DNA of 64,000 bases from Asticcacaulis taihuensis (GTDB lineage Bacteria > Pseudomonadota > Alphaproteobacteria > Caulobacterales > Caulobacteraceae): contig NZ_FMTS01000001.1 in the NCBI RefSeq assembly GCF_900100255.1, positions 1,407,760 to 1,471,759 on the forward strand, given 5' to 3'. Below are positions 1-10,469 of the stretch, piece by piece. Under the pieces are notes generated by a model that saw only the letters and a program-made list of their open reading frames with translations, was not told the DNA's origin and ran no database searches. The position numbers were made by a program, and so were the translations under genes. Position 1 is the stretch's first letter, and every line of letters begins with the position of its first letter.

Positions 1-75
1 CCTCACTTCGTTTGGCTCACTTTCCCCTCTCCCCATTTTATGGGGAGAGGGGAAAGTGAGCGAGGAGTTGGAGCC
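1..75. repeat. Palindromic intergenic repeat, 22-bp perfect hairpin
   Basis: Bases 15-36 and 40-61 are perfect reverse complements around a TTT loop; the core is CCCCTCTCCCCAT paired with ATGGGGAGAGGGG. Flanking text (CACTTCGTTTGGCTC) closely resembles CACTACGTTCGGCTC near 4747-4761, so the two are copies of one element. It may also act as a bidirectional transcription barrier. The element could begin before the window. Confidence 0.75.
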
Positions 76-107
76 AAAAAGAAACCCCGCCAGAGATACT
101 GACGGGG
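74..107 (-). terminator. Rho-independent terminator of the histone-H1-like gene
   Basis: Read on the minus strand, CCCCGTCAG, a five-base loop and CTGGCGGGG form a stem with one mismatch, followed by TTTCTTTTT. It lies about 50 bases after the stop codon of the minus-strand gene ending at 155. Confidence 0.7.
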
Positions 108-154
108 TAACTTCAAAATTACGGGTGCAGCGCCAATAAAGGCTTGCGACCCTG

Positions 155-931
155 CTACTTGGCGCCAAAGAGACGAGCCCAGAAGCCGGGCTTCTTCTTG
201 GCGGCGGTGGCCGTGCTGGAGGCGAAATCACTGGCCTTTTGTGTCACCGAGGCGGTGACGTCATCGGCCTTTTTGGCGAGATCATCGATCATCGGCTTGG
301 CCGCTTCAACAGCATCGTCGATCTTGTCCTTGGCAGCATCGACAGCGGCTTCGACCTTGGCGGCCGCGTCCTTGACCGCCGGTTCGGCAGCGGCCTTCAG
401 ATCGGCGACCTTTTCAGCCACATCGGCCTTGGCTTCGGCGGCAGCGGCCTTCACAGTTTCGACAGCCTTGGCAACCTTGGCCTTGGTTTCGCTGGCGGTC
501 TTCTTGGCGGCCGGTTTGGCCTTGGCCGGCGCGGCGGCAACCGCCTTGACAGCCTTCGCCTTGGCAGCGGTAGCGGCCGTCTTCACGGTCTTGACGGCGG
601 CTTCAGCCTTCTTCTCGACCTTTTTCGCTTCGGCAACCACCGGCTTCTTCACATCGGCAACCATCGATTTGGTGGCGGCAGCCGCCTTCTTCGGCGCGGC
701 CTTCGCAGCAGCGGCGGTCTTGGTCGCGGCCGTCTTGGTGGCGGCGGCCGCCTTGGCCGGCGCGGCTTTCGCGGCGGCAACGGCCTTCTTGGCGGCCGGC
801 TTTACAGTCTTTTGGATGGGGGCCGCGGCCTTTTCCACCGGCGCCTTGCGCGCCAGGGTCTTCTTCACGCCGGCGTCGGCCGGGATGTCTTTATTTTCAC
901 CAGTCGTTGATTTTGTGGTAGCTCTCGCCAT
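155..931 (-). CDS. Histone H1-like Lys/Ala-rich protein
   Basis: This 258-residue protein consists almost entirely of Ala, Lys, Val and Pro in irregular KKA, AAK and PAKA repeats, like the eukaryotic H1 tail and bacterial H1-like or AlgP-type proteins. It is strongly basic up to about residue 150. The C-terminal third carries more Asp and Glu (for example KDKIDDAVEAAK), which looks helical and phasin-like. It ends in a short hydrophobic and basic tail, PGFWARLFGAK. No signal peptide is visible. An AAGGA ribosome site sits 6 bases before the ATG. DNA or polyanion binding is an inference from composition; a phasin or stress role is the alternative. Long plus-strand ORFs over it arise only from its skewed composition. 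Confidence 0.7.
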   Translation of the reverse strand: MARATTKSTTGENKDIPADAGVKKTLARKAPVEKAAAPIQKTVKPAAKKAVAAAKAAPAKAAAATKTAATKTAAAAKAAPKKAAAATKSMVADVKKPVVAEAKKVEKKAEAAVKTVKTAATAAKAKAVKAVAAAPAKAKPAAKKTASETKAKVAKAVETVKAAAAEAKADVAEKVADLKAAAEPAVKDAAAKVEAAVDAAKDKIDDAVEAAKPMIDDLAKKADDVTASVTQKASDFASSTATAAKKKPGFWARLFGAK

Positions 932-1048
932 CGTCTGTCCTTAAATGCCCCGTTCAGGAGTGCGCACCCAGCGCGCATTGGAATGAAGTTACCCGAATCG
1001 GCTGTTCAAATCAAATAAAGCCTATTCCTAATCTTAACGCAGAGCAAT

Positions 1049-1915
1049 ATGACCTATAATCCGCAGCAAATCATCGCCCGTGGCCCCCGTCTAGTCTCGG
1101 AAAGCGCCGCCGAAGCCATTGATGGCGACGTTTTGCTGGAAGGCGCCACCTATTCGATCCTGGAAGAGGATGAAGACCGCAATATCTGGCGCATCGACGC
1201 CTTCCCGACCACCGAGGAAGAAGACGCCCGCCTTCAGGAAGTCCTGGCCGGCTTTCCGGAGCTGACCGTCACCGCCGATCAACTGGCCGATGCCGACTGG
1301 CTGGCCATGGCGCTGTCCGGCCTGCCGCCGGTACGCGCCGGGCGCTTCTTCGTCTACGGCATCCATGATCGCGGCCGCGCGCCGGATAACACGGTCAACC
1401 TGCGTATCGAGGCCGGTGCTGCCTTCGGCACCGGCCACCACGGCACCACGGTAGGCTGCCTGATCGCCTATAACGACCTGCTGAAATCGAAGCGCTTTGA
1501 CCGCGTGCTCGATGTCGGCGCCGGCACCGGCGTGCTGGCCATCGCCGCCGCCAAGACCGGCACACGTGTCGCCGTCGGCACCGATATCGATCCGGTTTCG
1601 GTCCGCATCTCGAACGAAAACGCCAAGCTCAACAAATGCCATGCGCGCTTTGTCTATGCCAATGGGCTCGATCACCGCCTGGTGCGTTCCGATGCCCCCT
1701 ATGACCTAGTCTTCGCCAATATCCTGGCCCGTCCGCTGGTCGGCCTGTCCATGGCCATCCGTGGCGCCTTGAAGCCGAAGGGCCTGGTCATCCTGTCGGG
1801 CCTCCTGCGCACCCAGGAACGCTTCGTGAAAGCGGCCTATCACAGCAAGGGCTTCCGCACCGTCCGCCGCATCCATCGTGATGCCTGGTGTACCCTGGTG
1901 ATGCAGAAGGTCTGA
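1049..1915 (+). CDS. prmA: Ribosomal protein L11 methyltransferase
   Basis: PrmA trimethylates ribosomal protein L11 in the cytoplasm using S-adenosylmethionine. The 288 residues match the family: an N-terminal substrate-recognition half, the signature [12 protein letters not shown] around residue 112, the SAM-binding loop [17 protein letters not shown] around 150, and FANILARPL around 222 in the place of the usual NPPY-type motif. The gene is single and is followed directly by a palindromic repeat. It diverges from the histone-like gene across a 117-base gap. Confidence 0.93.
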   Translation: MTYNPQQIIARGPRLVSESAAEAIDGDVLLEGATYSILEEDEDRNIWRIDAFPTTEEEDARLQEVLAGFPELTVTADQLADADWLAMALSGLPPVRAGRFFVYGIHDRGRAPDNTVNLRIEAGAAFGTGHHGTTVGCLIAYNDLLKSKRFDRVLDVGAGTGVLAIAAAKTGTRVAVGTDIDPVSVRISNENAKLNKCHARFVYANGLDHRLVRSDAPYDLVFANILARPLVGLSMAIRGALKPKGLVILSGLLRTQERFVKAAYHSKGFRTVRRIHRDAWCTLVMQKV

Positions 1916-1920
1916 CTCTC

Positions 1921-2066
1921 TCCTCCCCTGCGAAGCGGGGGAGGTGGCGCGGCTTGTCCGCGACGGAGGGGGCCTGCCCCTCACATCACATAGCCCCCTC
2001 CGTCAGCGACACCGGCTCTTCGAGCCTCGCGCTGCCACCTCCCCCGTACTCTTCGCTACAGGGGAG
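1921..2066. repeat. Large inverted intergenic repeat
   Basis: The left arm contains CTCCCCTGCGAAGCGGGGGA, GGTGGCGCGG and GACGGAGGGGGC. The right arm contains the complements GCCCCCTCCGTC, CGCTGCCACCTCCCCC and CAGGGGAG in reverse order. The whole therefore folds into an interrupted stem of about 140 bases with internal hairpins. Such CTCCCC/GGGGAGGTGGC elements recur between genes in many alphaproteobacteria. It lies between prmA and the secreted protein gene and codes for nothing convincing. Confidence 0.7.
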
Positions 2067-2193
2067 CATATTTGCTCAAAAACCACAGTTCACGGATCAT
2101 TTCCCACCGCGCTTGAAATTGTATGATTTTCCGGCAAAATAAATAAATCAAATAAAAGAAACCCGCCAAATGGGTTTTACCGGGAGAGCGCCA

Positions 2194-2700
2194 ATGTTCA
2201 TGCAAAAAATCATCACCGCCACACTTGCGTCCGCCGCCCTGCTGGCGGCCGTCCCTGCCCTGGCGCAGGAAGCCAAGCCAGCCCCCATGGTCATCTATGA
2301 CGATGAGCTGAAAAACGACTGGCAGAACTGGAGCTGGGGCGTCACCCTGCAAATGTCCGTGCCCGCCGGCCAGGTCAAGCCGATCAAGGTCGAGGGCACG
2401 CCGTGGTCGGCGCTGGACCTGCACCATTCGGCTATTTCGACCAAGGGCTATACCAAGCTGACCTTCTATATCAATGGCGGAACTGATGGCGGCCAGCAAC
2501 TGATGGTCAAGGTCAAGGCGCCCGGCGGCGTGGCCATCGAATCCAACTATGCCATCGCGCCAAAAGTGAAGACCTGGGAAGTCGCCGAGGTGCCGCTGAA
2601 GGATATCGGCGCCGATGACAAGATGATCGAGGACATCTTCATTCAGGGCGGCGCCGATGCCTACAAGCCCTATTACATCACCAAGATTCAGCTTGAGTAG
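2194..2700 (+). CDS. Small secreted carbohydrate-binding-like protein
   Basis: The 168-residue product starts at 2194, chosen because GGGAGAG lies 5 bases upstream and a signal peptide begins at once (MFMQKII, then an Ala-rich core and ALAQ cleavage). The mature part is one beta-sandwich-type domain of about 140 residues with DDELKNDWQNWSWG, TKLTFYINGG and YYITKIQLE. This pattern resembles the jelly-roll modules appended to glycoside hydrolases, but here it stands alone. Sugar binding is inferred from fold resemblance; no catalytic motif is evident. The neighbours (prmA, pepP) give no functional clue. Confidence 0.6.
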   Translation: MFMQKIITATLASAALLAAVPALAQEAKPAPMVIYDDELKNDWQNWSWGVTLQMSVPAGQVKPIKVEGTPWSALDLHHSAISTKGYTKLTFYINGGTDGGQQLMVKVKAPGGVAIESNYAIAPKVKTWEVAEVPLKDIGADDKMIEDIFIQGGADAYKPYYITKIQLE

Positions 2701-2767
2701 GCTTTAAGATCATTTGAAACGACGCGGCGGCGGTCTATATAGGGGCATCAGATGAAGAGGCCCGACC

Positions 2768-4612
2768 ATGACCGCCGATACCGCTCACTTCCAGCACTTC
2801 GATGTCACCACCCAGCCGTCGCAGGGCGTGGCCAATGTGGCTGCCCTGCGTGTCGAAATGCGGAAGATGGGTCTGGACGGCTTTATCGTCCCCCACGAGG
2901 ATGAGCACCAGAACGAATACCTGCCGGACGCCAATGAGCGCCTGGCCTGGGTCTCCGGCTTTACCGGCTCGGCCGGCGCGGCGATTATCTTCATGGACCG
3001 CGCCATCCTCTTCGCCGATGGCCGTTATACCCTGCAATCGCGCGAACAGACCGATCCGTCGGTCTTCTCGGTCGAGGATTTCAATGCCAGTTCGCTGGCC
3101 GATACGGTGGCGAAAGCGCCGCGCGGATCGGTCATTGGTTATGATGCGGCCCTCATCAGCCCGTTCAGCCTCCATGCCCTGCAGGCCGCCGCCGACGGCG
3201 CGGGCGTGACGCTGAAATCCGTTTCGCCCAATCCGCTTGACCTCGCCTGGGGAAGTGCCCGCCCGGCGCAGCCCATGGCCCTGATCGTGCCGCAGCCGCT
3301 CGAATATGCCGGTGTCGCCTCCGCCGATAAACGCGCGCACCTGGCCGCTACCCTGAAAGCCAACGGCATCGCCGCCGCCCTGATCACCGCGCCGTCGTCG
3401 CTGGCCTGGCTGTTCAATATCCGCGGCGGCGATGTCATCCGCTCGCCCCTGCCGCTCGGCCAGGCCATCCTGAAAAGCGATGGTTCCGCCGACCTCTTCA
3501 TCGAGCCCGCCAAGATCAGCGACGGCCTGCTCGAATGGCTGGGCAATGAGGTCAGCGTTGCCGGCCCGCAGGACGTGACCAAAAGCCTGAAAGCCTTCGC
3601 CGGTCAAAATGTGCTGATCGACGCCAATCTCTCCTCGGCCTACTGGCTGGAGGCTATAAAGACCGCCGGCGCCGCCCCCCTGACCGCCGATGATCCCTGC
3701 CTTTTGCCACGCGCCTGCAAGAACGATGTCGAGATCGCCGGCACCACCGCCGCCCATATCCGCGATGGCGCACTCCTCACCACCTTCCTCTACTGGGTCG
3801 CCACCGAGGCGCAGGACACCCTCCCGACCGAGATCGAGGTGGCGCAAAAGCTGGAACAGATCCGCAAGGCCGGCCCAAAGAACGAAGGAACGGATATCCG
3901 CGACCTGTCGTTCGACACCATTTCCGGCTTCGGCCCGCATGGCGCGCTGCCGCATTACAAGGTCAATGTGTCGAGCGATCTCAAGACGGCGAAAGGCAAC
4001 CTGCTGCTGGTCGATTCCGGCGCCCAGTTTCTCGATGGCACCACCGATGTGACCCGCACCGTGGCCATGGGCGCGCCAACCGCCGAACACAAACGCATGT
4101 TCACCCTGGTGTTGAAAGGCCATATTGCCCTGGCCACCGTGAAGTTCCCCGCCGGCACCACCGGCACGCATCTCGACGCCCTGGCGCGCCAGTTCCTGTG
4201 GGCCGAGGGCTTTGACTACGACCACGGCACGGGTCATGGCGTCGGCGTCTATCTCGGCGTCCACGAAGGCCCGCAACGCATCGCCAAGGCCTTGAACCGT
4301 TACGCCCTGCAAACCGGCATGATCGTTTCCAATGAGCCGGGCTTCTACAAGGCGGGCGAATACGGCATCCGAATCGAGAACCTGCAATATGTCACCGAGG
4401 CGGAAATCCCCGCCGGTGGCGAACGCCCGATGCACCGCTTCGAGAACCTGACCTGGGCGCCGATCGACCGCAACCTGATCGATGTGTCGCTGCTCACCCC
4501 CGCCGAGCGCGCCTATATGGATAGCTACCACGCGCGCTGCGTGGCGTTGCTCAGCCCGCTGGTTTCCGACGAAGTACGCGGCTGGCTTATCGAGGCATGT
4601 AAGCCGTTGTAG
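2768..4612 (+). CDS. pepP: Xaa-Pro aminopeptidase (M24B)
   Basis: Removes N-terminal residues preceding proline. At 614 residues it has the three-domain long form: two N-terminal creatinase-like domains (about 1-320) and a C-terminal pita-bread metallopeptidase. Visible metal and active-site motifs are LLLVDSGAQFLDGTTDVTRT (two Asp ligands), HGTGHGVGVYLGVHEGPQ (His ligand) and SNEPGFYKAGEYGIRIEN (Glu ligands). There is no signal peptide, so it is cytoplasmic. GAAGAGG lies upstream of the chosen ATG. A palindromic repeat follows the stop codon. Confidence 0.92.
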   Translation: MTADTAHFQHFDVTTQPSQGVANVAALRVEMRKMGLDGFIVPHEDEHQNEYLPDANERLAWVSGFTGSAGAAIIFMDRAILFADGRYTLQSREQTDPSVFSVEDFNASSLADTVAKAPRGSVIGYDAALISPFSLHALQAAADGAGVTLKSVSPNPLDLAWGSARPAQPMALIVPQPLEYAGVASADKRAHLAATLKANGIAAALITAPSSLAWLFNIRGGDVIRSPLPLGQAILKSDGSADLFIEPAKISDGLLEWLGNEVSVAGPQDVTKSLKAFAGQNVLIDANLSSAYWLEAIKTAGAAPLTADDPCLLPRACKNDVEIAGTTAAHIRDGALLTTFLYWVATEAQDTLPTEIEVAQKLEQIRKAGPKNEGTDIRDLSFDTISGFGPHGALPHYKVNVSSDLKTAKGNLLLVDSGAQFLDGTTDVTRTVAMGAPTAEHKRMFTLVLKGHIALATVKFPAGTTGTHLDALARQFLWAEGFDYDHGTGHGVGVYLGVHEGPQRIAKALNRYALQTGMIVSNEPGFYKAGEYGIRIENLQYVTEAEIPAGGERPMHRFENLTWAPIDRNLIDVSLLTPAERAYMDSYHARCVALLSPLVSDEVRGWLIEACKPL

Positions 4613-4616
4613 TATC

Positions 4617-4797
4617 CTTCTCCCCTCTCCCCATGACCATGGGGAGAGCCGGGCGGCCGGTGCCGACGACAAGCAAGGCGAAGCCGCAGATTGTCGGGTG
4701 AGGGGCTTGTAGCCGCCTGAGAAATGCCCCTCACCCGATCGCCTTCACTACGTTCGGCTCTCGTCCTCTCCCCACTATGTGGGGAGAGGGGAATTAT
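4617..4797. repeat. Composite palindromic intergenic repeat
   Basis: Contains CTCCCCATGACCATGGGGAG, then GTCGGGTGAGGGGC facing GCCCCTCACCCGAT, then CACTACGTTCGGCTC and CCTCTCCCCACTATGTGGGG. The last two parts match the element at bases 1-75, so at least two copies of one repeat family occur in the window. The two ORFs that overlap it on opposite strands have no other support. Confidence 0.7.
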
Positions 4798-4809
4798 TGT
4801 TGGCTCACG

Positions 4810-4944
4810 TCAAATAGAGCGATCCAGATCGCGTTTCATTTCATGCACGATCTCGTCACGCAGTGACGTAAAATCTTGCACGCGATCCTTCTTGTAAAAC
4901 TCGTAGGCAATCTCATCAATTTTCCTTGGAGAGATCAGCCTCAT
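4810..4944 (-). CDS. Small hypothetical protein, 44 residues
   Basis: The short ORF starts 3 bases after the stop of the next minus-strand gene and encodes a charged peptide beginning MRLISPRKIDEIAYEFYKKD and ending EMKRDLDRSI, probably helical. No family is recognised. Tight spacing behind the 73-residue membrane gene, itself coupled to ligA, suggests it is the last gene of that transcript. GATCTC-rich upstream text gives no clear ribosome site, so translation may rely on coupling. Confidence rests on position only. Confidence 0.45.
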   Translation of the reverse strand: MRLISPRKIDEIAYEFYKKDRVQDFTSLRDEIVHEMKRDLDRSI

Positions 4945-4947
4945 TAC

Positions 4948-5168
4948 TTAATTGCCAATAGAAACCTTCTGCTTGGTTTCCTCATTAGTGTTGATGACAC
5001 TATTCTGTAACGCCTCCAGATATCCGGCATAGACGTTCAACTTTTCCCGATATTTGAAGTGCTTACGATCAAACCTGTCTTTCAGATAGGTTGTGAGCAA
5101 AGAGCCTAAGCCCAAGCCACCTATCAGCGCTATTCCCGTGCTGAAAATCTGAGATATATCGCCACTCA

Positions 5169-5169
<1 letters not shown>
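4948..5169 (-). CDS. Small single-pass membrane protein
   Basis: The 73-residue protein has one membrane span near residues 10-32 (FSTGIALIGGLGLGSLLTTY), then a basic stretch (KDRFDRKHFKYREKL) and a polar C-terminal helix. The chosen ATG shares one base with the ligA stop codon (TGATG), a classic coupling arrangement; a longer reading from 5196 would overlap ligA needlessly. Function unknown. Together with the 44-residue gene behind it, it looks like a small cargo pair added after ligA. Confidence 0.5.
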
Positions 5170-7346
<2,177 letters not shown>

Positions 7347-7358
7347 CTACTGCCACAC

Positions 7359-7634
7359 TCACCCCAGATTGTCAGTATTGTTCCACGGTTCATCCCCGCG
7401 TGTTTCCAGGCTGCGCCGCGTAAGCAGATAGCAGAGGATGATCAGGCAATAGAGCGCACCGACCACCAGGCCGAAATTGATATAGCTGTGCAGTTTGCCG
7501 GCGAACTCCGGCGTGAAGCGGTATTGCAGGCCATAGGTATGCAGGGTGACACCGACGCAGATGCCCACAGTCAGCAAGGCGCTGTAGGCAAAATGAACGA
7601 CAAGCAGGATAATCTCGCGGATAAACCTGAGCAT
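7359..7634 (-). CDS. Small two-span membrane protein
   Basis: The start was set at 7634 because AGGAGG lies 6-7 bases upstream and the product (91 residues) then begins MLRFIREIILLVVHF. Two hydrophobic spans, about 5-30 and 49-72, flank a short polar loop, and the tail is hydrophilic (RRSLETRGDEPWNNTDNLG). The longer ORF to 7772 would run into recN. Family not recognised. It sits between recN and ligA, 37 bases after the recN stop. Confidence 0.65.
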   Translation of the reverse strand: MLRFIREIILLVVHFAYSALLTVGICVGVTLHTYGLQYRFTPEFAGKLHSYINFGLVVGALYCLIILCYLLTRRSLETRGDEPWNNTDNLG

Positions 7635-7671
7635 GGCCGCCTCCTGGCGCTCTTTCAAAAGAGCCCGGCTA

Positions 7672-9390
7672 TTATACGCCTTCCGGGGCCTTAAGTCGAA
7701 TGGCGGCCGCGCGGGCTTCCGGCGTGATCTCGGCGCCGGAAAGCATCCGTGCCAGTTCCTCCAGCGCGGCATCGGGCTCCAGCACGGTTACGGTCGAGCG
7801 CACGCTGTCATTATGCTCGGCCTTGGAGACCTTGAGGTGCTGATCGCCGCGCGCCGCGACCTGCGGCGAGTGTGTCACCACGATCACCTGCTGGTTCTGC
7901 GCCAGGCGCTTGAGCCGCAAGCCCACGGCATCGGCCACTGCGCCGCCGACGCCCTGATCGACTTCATCGAAGATCATCACGGGTCCGATGGTATCTTCAC
8001 CGCCGCGAGACGCCAGCGCCGCCTTCAGGGCCAGGGCAAAACGCGCCAGTTCCCCGCCGGAGGCAATGGCGCCTAGACCACCCCATTCCGCGCCCGGATT
8101 GGTCTTGACTTCAAATTCGACCACATCGCCGCCGGTCTGGCCATAGCGCTCCGGCTCCAGCGGCCGCAGGGCGACACGGAAACGCGCCTTGTCGAGCTTG
8201 AGCGGCACCAGCTCGCTCATCACCGCCGCCGCCAGCGCCTCGCCGGCCTGTCCGCGTTTGGCGCGCAGAGCCTCGACAGCGGCATGGAAGGTCTTCTGCG
8301 CCGCGTGCATGGCGATGGTCAGGCGGCTTAAATGCGCATCCAGATCCTCGATCTGGTTCAGGCTGGCGGCAATGCGTGTGCGTTCTTTCGGCAGGTCTTC
8401 CACCAGCACGCCAAGCTTGCGGGCCATGGCGCGCAGGGCAAACAGACGCTCCTCGACGCGATCAAGCTGCCCCGGCTCGACATCGAGGCTATCCGCCGCC
8501 TGATCCATCAGGGCCAGGGCCTCATCGGCGGCAATCAGGGTGCGATCGAGCGCATCGGCCGCCGCCGTCAGCCGCGCCAGCACCGAATCTTCCGAAGTAG
8601 CCCCGGCCTGCATGGCGCGTGTGCGGGCATGATCGAGCGCCCGGAACGCCTTGACCAGCCGCTGCGACAACTGCTCGCCGCCCACGGCACTGCGTGCCTC
8701 GCTGATATCCTCTAGCGCCCGTTCGCCAGCCCCCAGCAGGGCGCGCTCCGAGGCCAGGGTCGCCTCTTCATCAGGCTGCGGATTGAGCCGGTCCAGTTCC
8801 TGCAAACGCAGGGTCAGGGTTTCCAGTTCGGCCTTATCAGCGCTGGCGCGTTTCATCAGATCGCGGTGTTCGTCGCGGATCGCCTTCAGCGCCTTCCAGC
8901 TATCGGAAACCTTCGCCAGTTCCGGCCCACAGGCACCATAACTATCCAGCATCCCCAGGTGCGAGCGGGCATCGAGCAGGCCCACCGTTTCATGCTGGCC
9001 GTGGACCTCCAGCAGGCTGTCGCCCAGCGCCTTGAGCACCGCCACACTGACCGGCTGATCATTGACGAACGCCTTGGAACGGCCATCGCGGCCGACCACG
9101 CGGCGCAGCAGCAGGGCCTCACCCGGCTCCAGGGCCAGCCCCTTGTCTTCGAGGAAATCATACAAAGGGTGGGTTGCCGCAATCTCGAATTCCGCCGTCA
9201 CCGACGCCTGCGGCGCGCCGGCGCGGATCAGGCCGCTATCGGCGCGCGCCCCCGTGGCCAGGCCCAGAGAATCGAGCAGAATCGACTTGCCCGCGCCGGT
9301 TTCCCCGGTCAGCACGCTAAGGCCCTGCCGGATATCCAGTTCCAGCCGGTCAACCAGGACCACATCGGCAATCGTCAAACGTGTCAGCAT
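7672..9390 (-). CDS. recN: DNA repair protein RecN
   Basis: An SMC-like ATPase that acts in double-strand-break repair. The start at 9390 gives MLTRLTIADVVLVDRLELDI, the conserved RecN N terminus, and 572 residues. The Walker A motif GETGAGKS is at 29-36; long coiled coils occupy roughly 150-370; the signature and Walker B (SGGELARFALALK, VMIFDEVDQGVGG) are C-terminal. A perfect LexA box lies about 70 bases upstream, which fits known SOS control of recN. Confidence 0.95.
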   Translation of the reverse strand: MLTRLTIADVVLVDRLELDIRQGLSVLTGETGAGKSILLDSLGLATGARADSGLIRAGAPQASVTAEFEIAATHPLYDFLEDKGLALEPGEALLLRRVVGRDGRSKAFVNDQPVSVAVLKALGDSLLEVHGQHETVGLLDARSHLGMLDSYGACGPELAKVSDSWKALKAIRDEHRDLMKRASADKAELETLTLRLQELDRLNPQPDEEATLASERALLGAGERALEDISEARSAVGGEQLSQRLVKAFRALDHARTRAMQAGATSEDSVLARLTAAADALDRTLIAADEALALMDQAADSLDVEPGQLDRVEERLFALRAMARKLGVLVEDLPKERTRIAASLNQIEDLDAHLSRLTIAMHAAQKTFHAAVEALRAKRGQAGEALAAAVMSELVPLKLDKARFRVALRPLEPERYGQTGGDVVEFEVKTNPGAEWGGLGAIASGGELARFALALKAALASRGGEDTIGPVMIFDEVDQGVGGAVADAVGLRLKRLAQNQQVIVVTHSPQVAARGDQHLKVSKAEHNDSVRSTVTVLEPDAALEELARMLSGAEITPEARAAAIRLKAPEGV

Positions 9391-9456
9391 CGGGCACCGA
9401 ATCAAGAAGGCGACTGCCGATTCACCGGCAGCCGCCCCATACAATCACACAAATGA

Positions 9457-9471
9457 GAACAATTCAAGAAC
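9457..9471 (-). promoter_or_regulatory. LexA (SOS) box upstream of recN
   Basis: The plus strand reads GAAC-AATTCAA-GAAC, that is GTTC-N7-GTTC toward recN, the alphaproteobacterial LexA consensus with exact spacing. It sits 66 bases before the recN start codon in the bamD-recN gap. Confidence 0.75.
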
Positions 9472-9485
9472 TCAGATATTTCGTC

Positions 9486-10376
9486 TTAATTGAACTTCCA
9501 GAAACTCAGCCAGCTTTTTTTCTTTTTCAGGTCCGGCGCCTCCGGTCCCTTCTTGCCCTTCGGATCGGGGGCAACGGCCGGCGTGGCGCCCTTTTCCTTC
9601 AGGAGCTTGTAGGCCGCCGAATACCAGCGGTCGCCCGGATAATTATAGCCCAGCACGGCGGCGTCACGCGTCGCTTCATCGTGCAGGCCCATCATTTCAT
9701 TGGCTTCGACCAGGCGATAAAGCGCTTCCGGCGTATGGCTGGTGGTCTGGTAATCGCTGGCCACGGTCTTGAAGCGGCCAATGGCGGCCAGCGGCTGGTT
9801 GTCGTTCAGATACCAGCGGCCGACATCCATTTCCTTGCCGGCCAACTGATCCTGCACCATGTCGAGCTTGATACGCGCGTCCTTGGCGTATTCGCTGTCC
9901 GGATAGCGGCGCACCACATCGGTCAGCAGGGCCTTGGCGCTATCGGTATAGCCCTGGTCGCGGCCGACATCGACGATCTGTTCAAAGGCGCAGATCGCCT
10001 TCATGTAATAGGCATAGGGCGTCAGTTCGCTGCCCGGATAGAGCTTGATGAACTGGTCGGCGGCGGTGGTCGCCTCAGCATATTTATCGGCTTGGTAATT
10101 GGCATAGATGGTCATCACGATGGCGCGGCGCGACCATTCGGAATAGGGATGCTGGCGCTGGACTTCCTCGAAATAGGTGACGGCGTCGGACCAGCTCTTT
10201 TCGTCCAGCTTCTGCATACCGGTCTGGTAGAGCAGTTCCACCGGACGCTCCTCATAGACCAGATGCTCTTTCGGTCCCTTGCCGGCGCAGGCGGTCAGAC
10301 CGGCTACGGAGACACTGGCCAGCAGGATAACTATGGCCGATTTCTTGAGAAGCCCCACAACGCTCAACCTATTCAT
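9486..10376 (-). CDS. bamD: Outer membrane assembly lipoprotein BamD
   Basis: Part of the BAM complex that inserts beta-barrel proteins into the outer membrane. The 296-residue precursor has a lipoprotein signal with lipobox AGLTAC and lipidated Cys30. TPR-like helical repeats follow (YQTGMQKLDEKSWSDAVTYF, HPYSEWSRRAIVMTIYANYQ, YPGSELTPYAYYMKAICAF). A basic C-terminal tail ends KKKKSWLSFWKFN. Gene order ftsZ-lpxC-bamD-recN is the usual Caulobacterales one. Confidence 0.93.
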   Translation of the reverse strand: MNRLSVVGLLKKSAIVILLASVSVAGLTACAGKGPKEHLVYEERPVELLYQTGMQKLDEKSWSDAVTYFEEVQRQHPYSEWSRRAIVMTIYANYQADKYAEATTAADQFIKLYPGSELTPYAYYMKAICAFEQIVDVGRDQGYTDSAKALLTDVVRRYPDSEYAKDARIKLDMVQDQLAGKEMDVGRWYLNDNQPLAAIGRFKTVASDYQTTSHTPEALYRLVEANEMMGLHDEATRDAAVLGYNYPGDRWYSAAYKLLKEKGATPAVAPDPKGKKGPEAPDLKKKKSWLSFWKFN

Positions 10377-10469
10377 CCTCTTGATGACAGCCGTTCGACC
10401 GGCCGTAAAATCTTTGTTCGAGGATACATCTACACGAGCGCAGCGCGCGCGCCAACCGTAATTAACCAG

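Noticed and set aside
144..944. Plus-strand ORFs opposite the histone-H1-like gene
   Set aside because: They arise from reading Lys/Ala codons backwards into Phe/Leu/Ala repeats; no ribosome site, and the minus-strand frame has both a ribosome site and a terminator.
2735..4672. 645-codon ORF antisense to pepP
   Set aside because: It mirrors a well-supported aminopeptidase P, has His/Gly/Arg-rich composition typical of antisense frames in GC-rich DNA and no recognisable domain.
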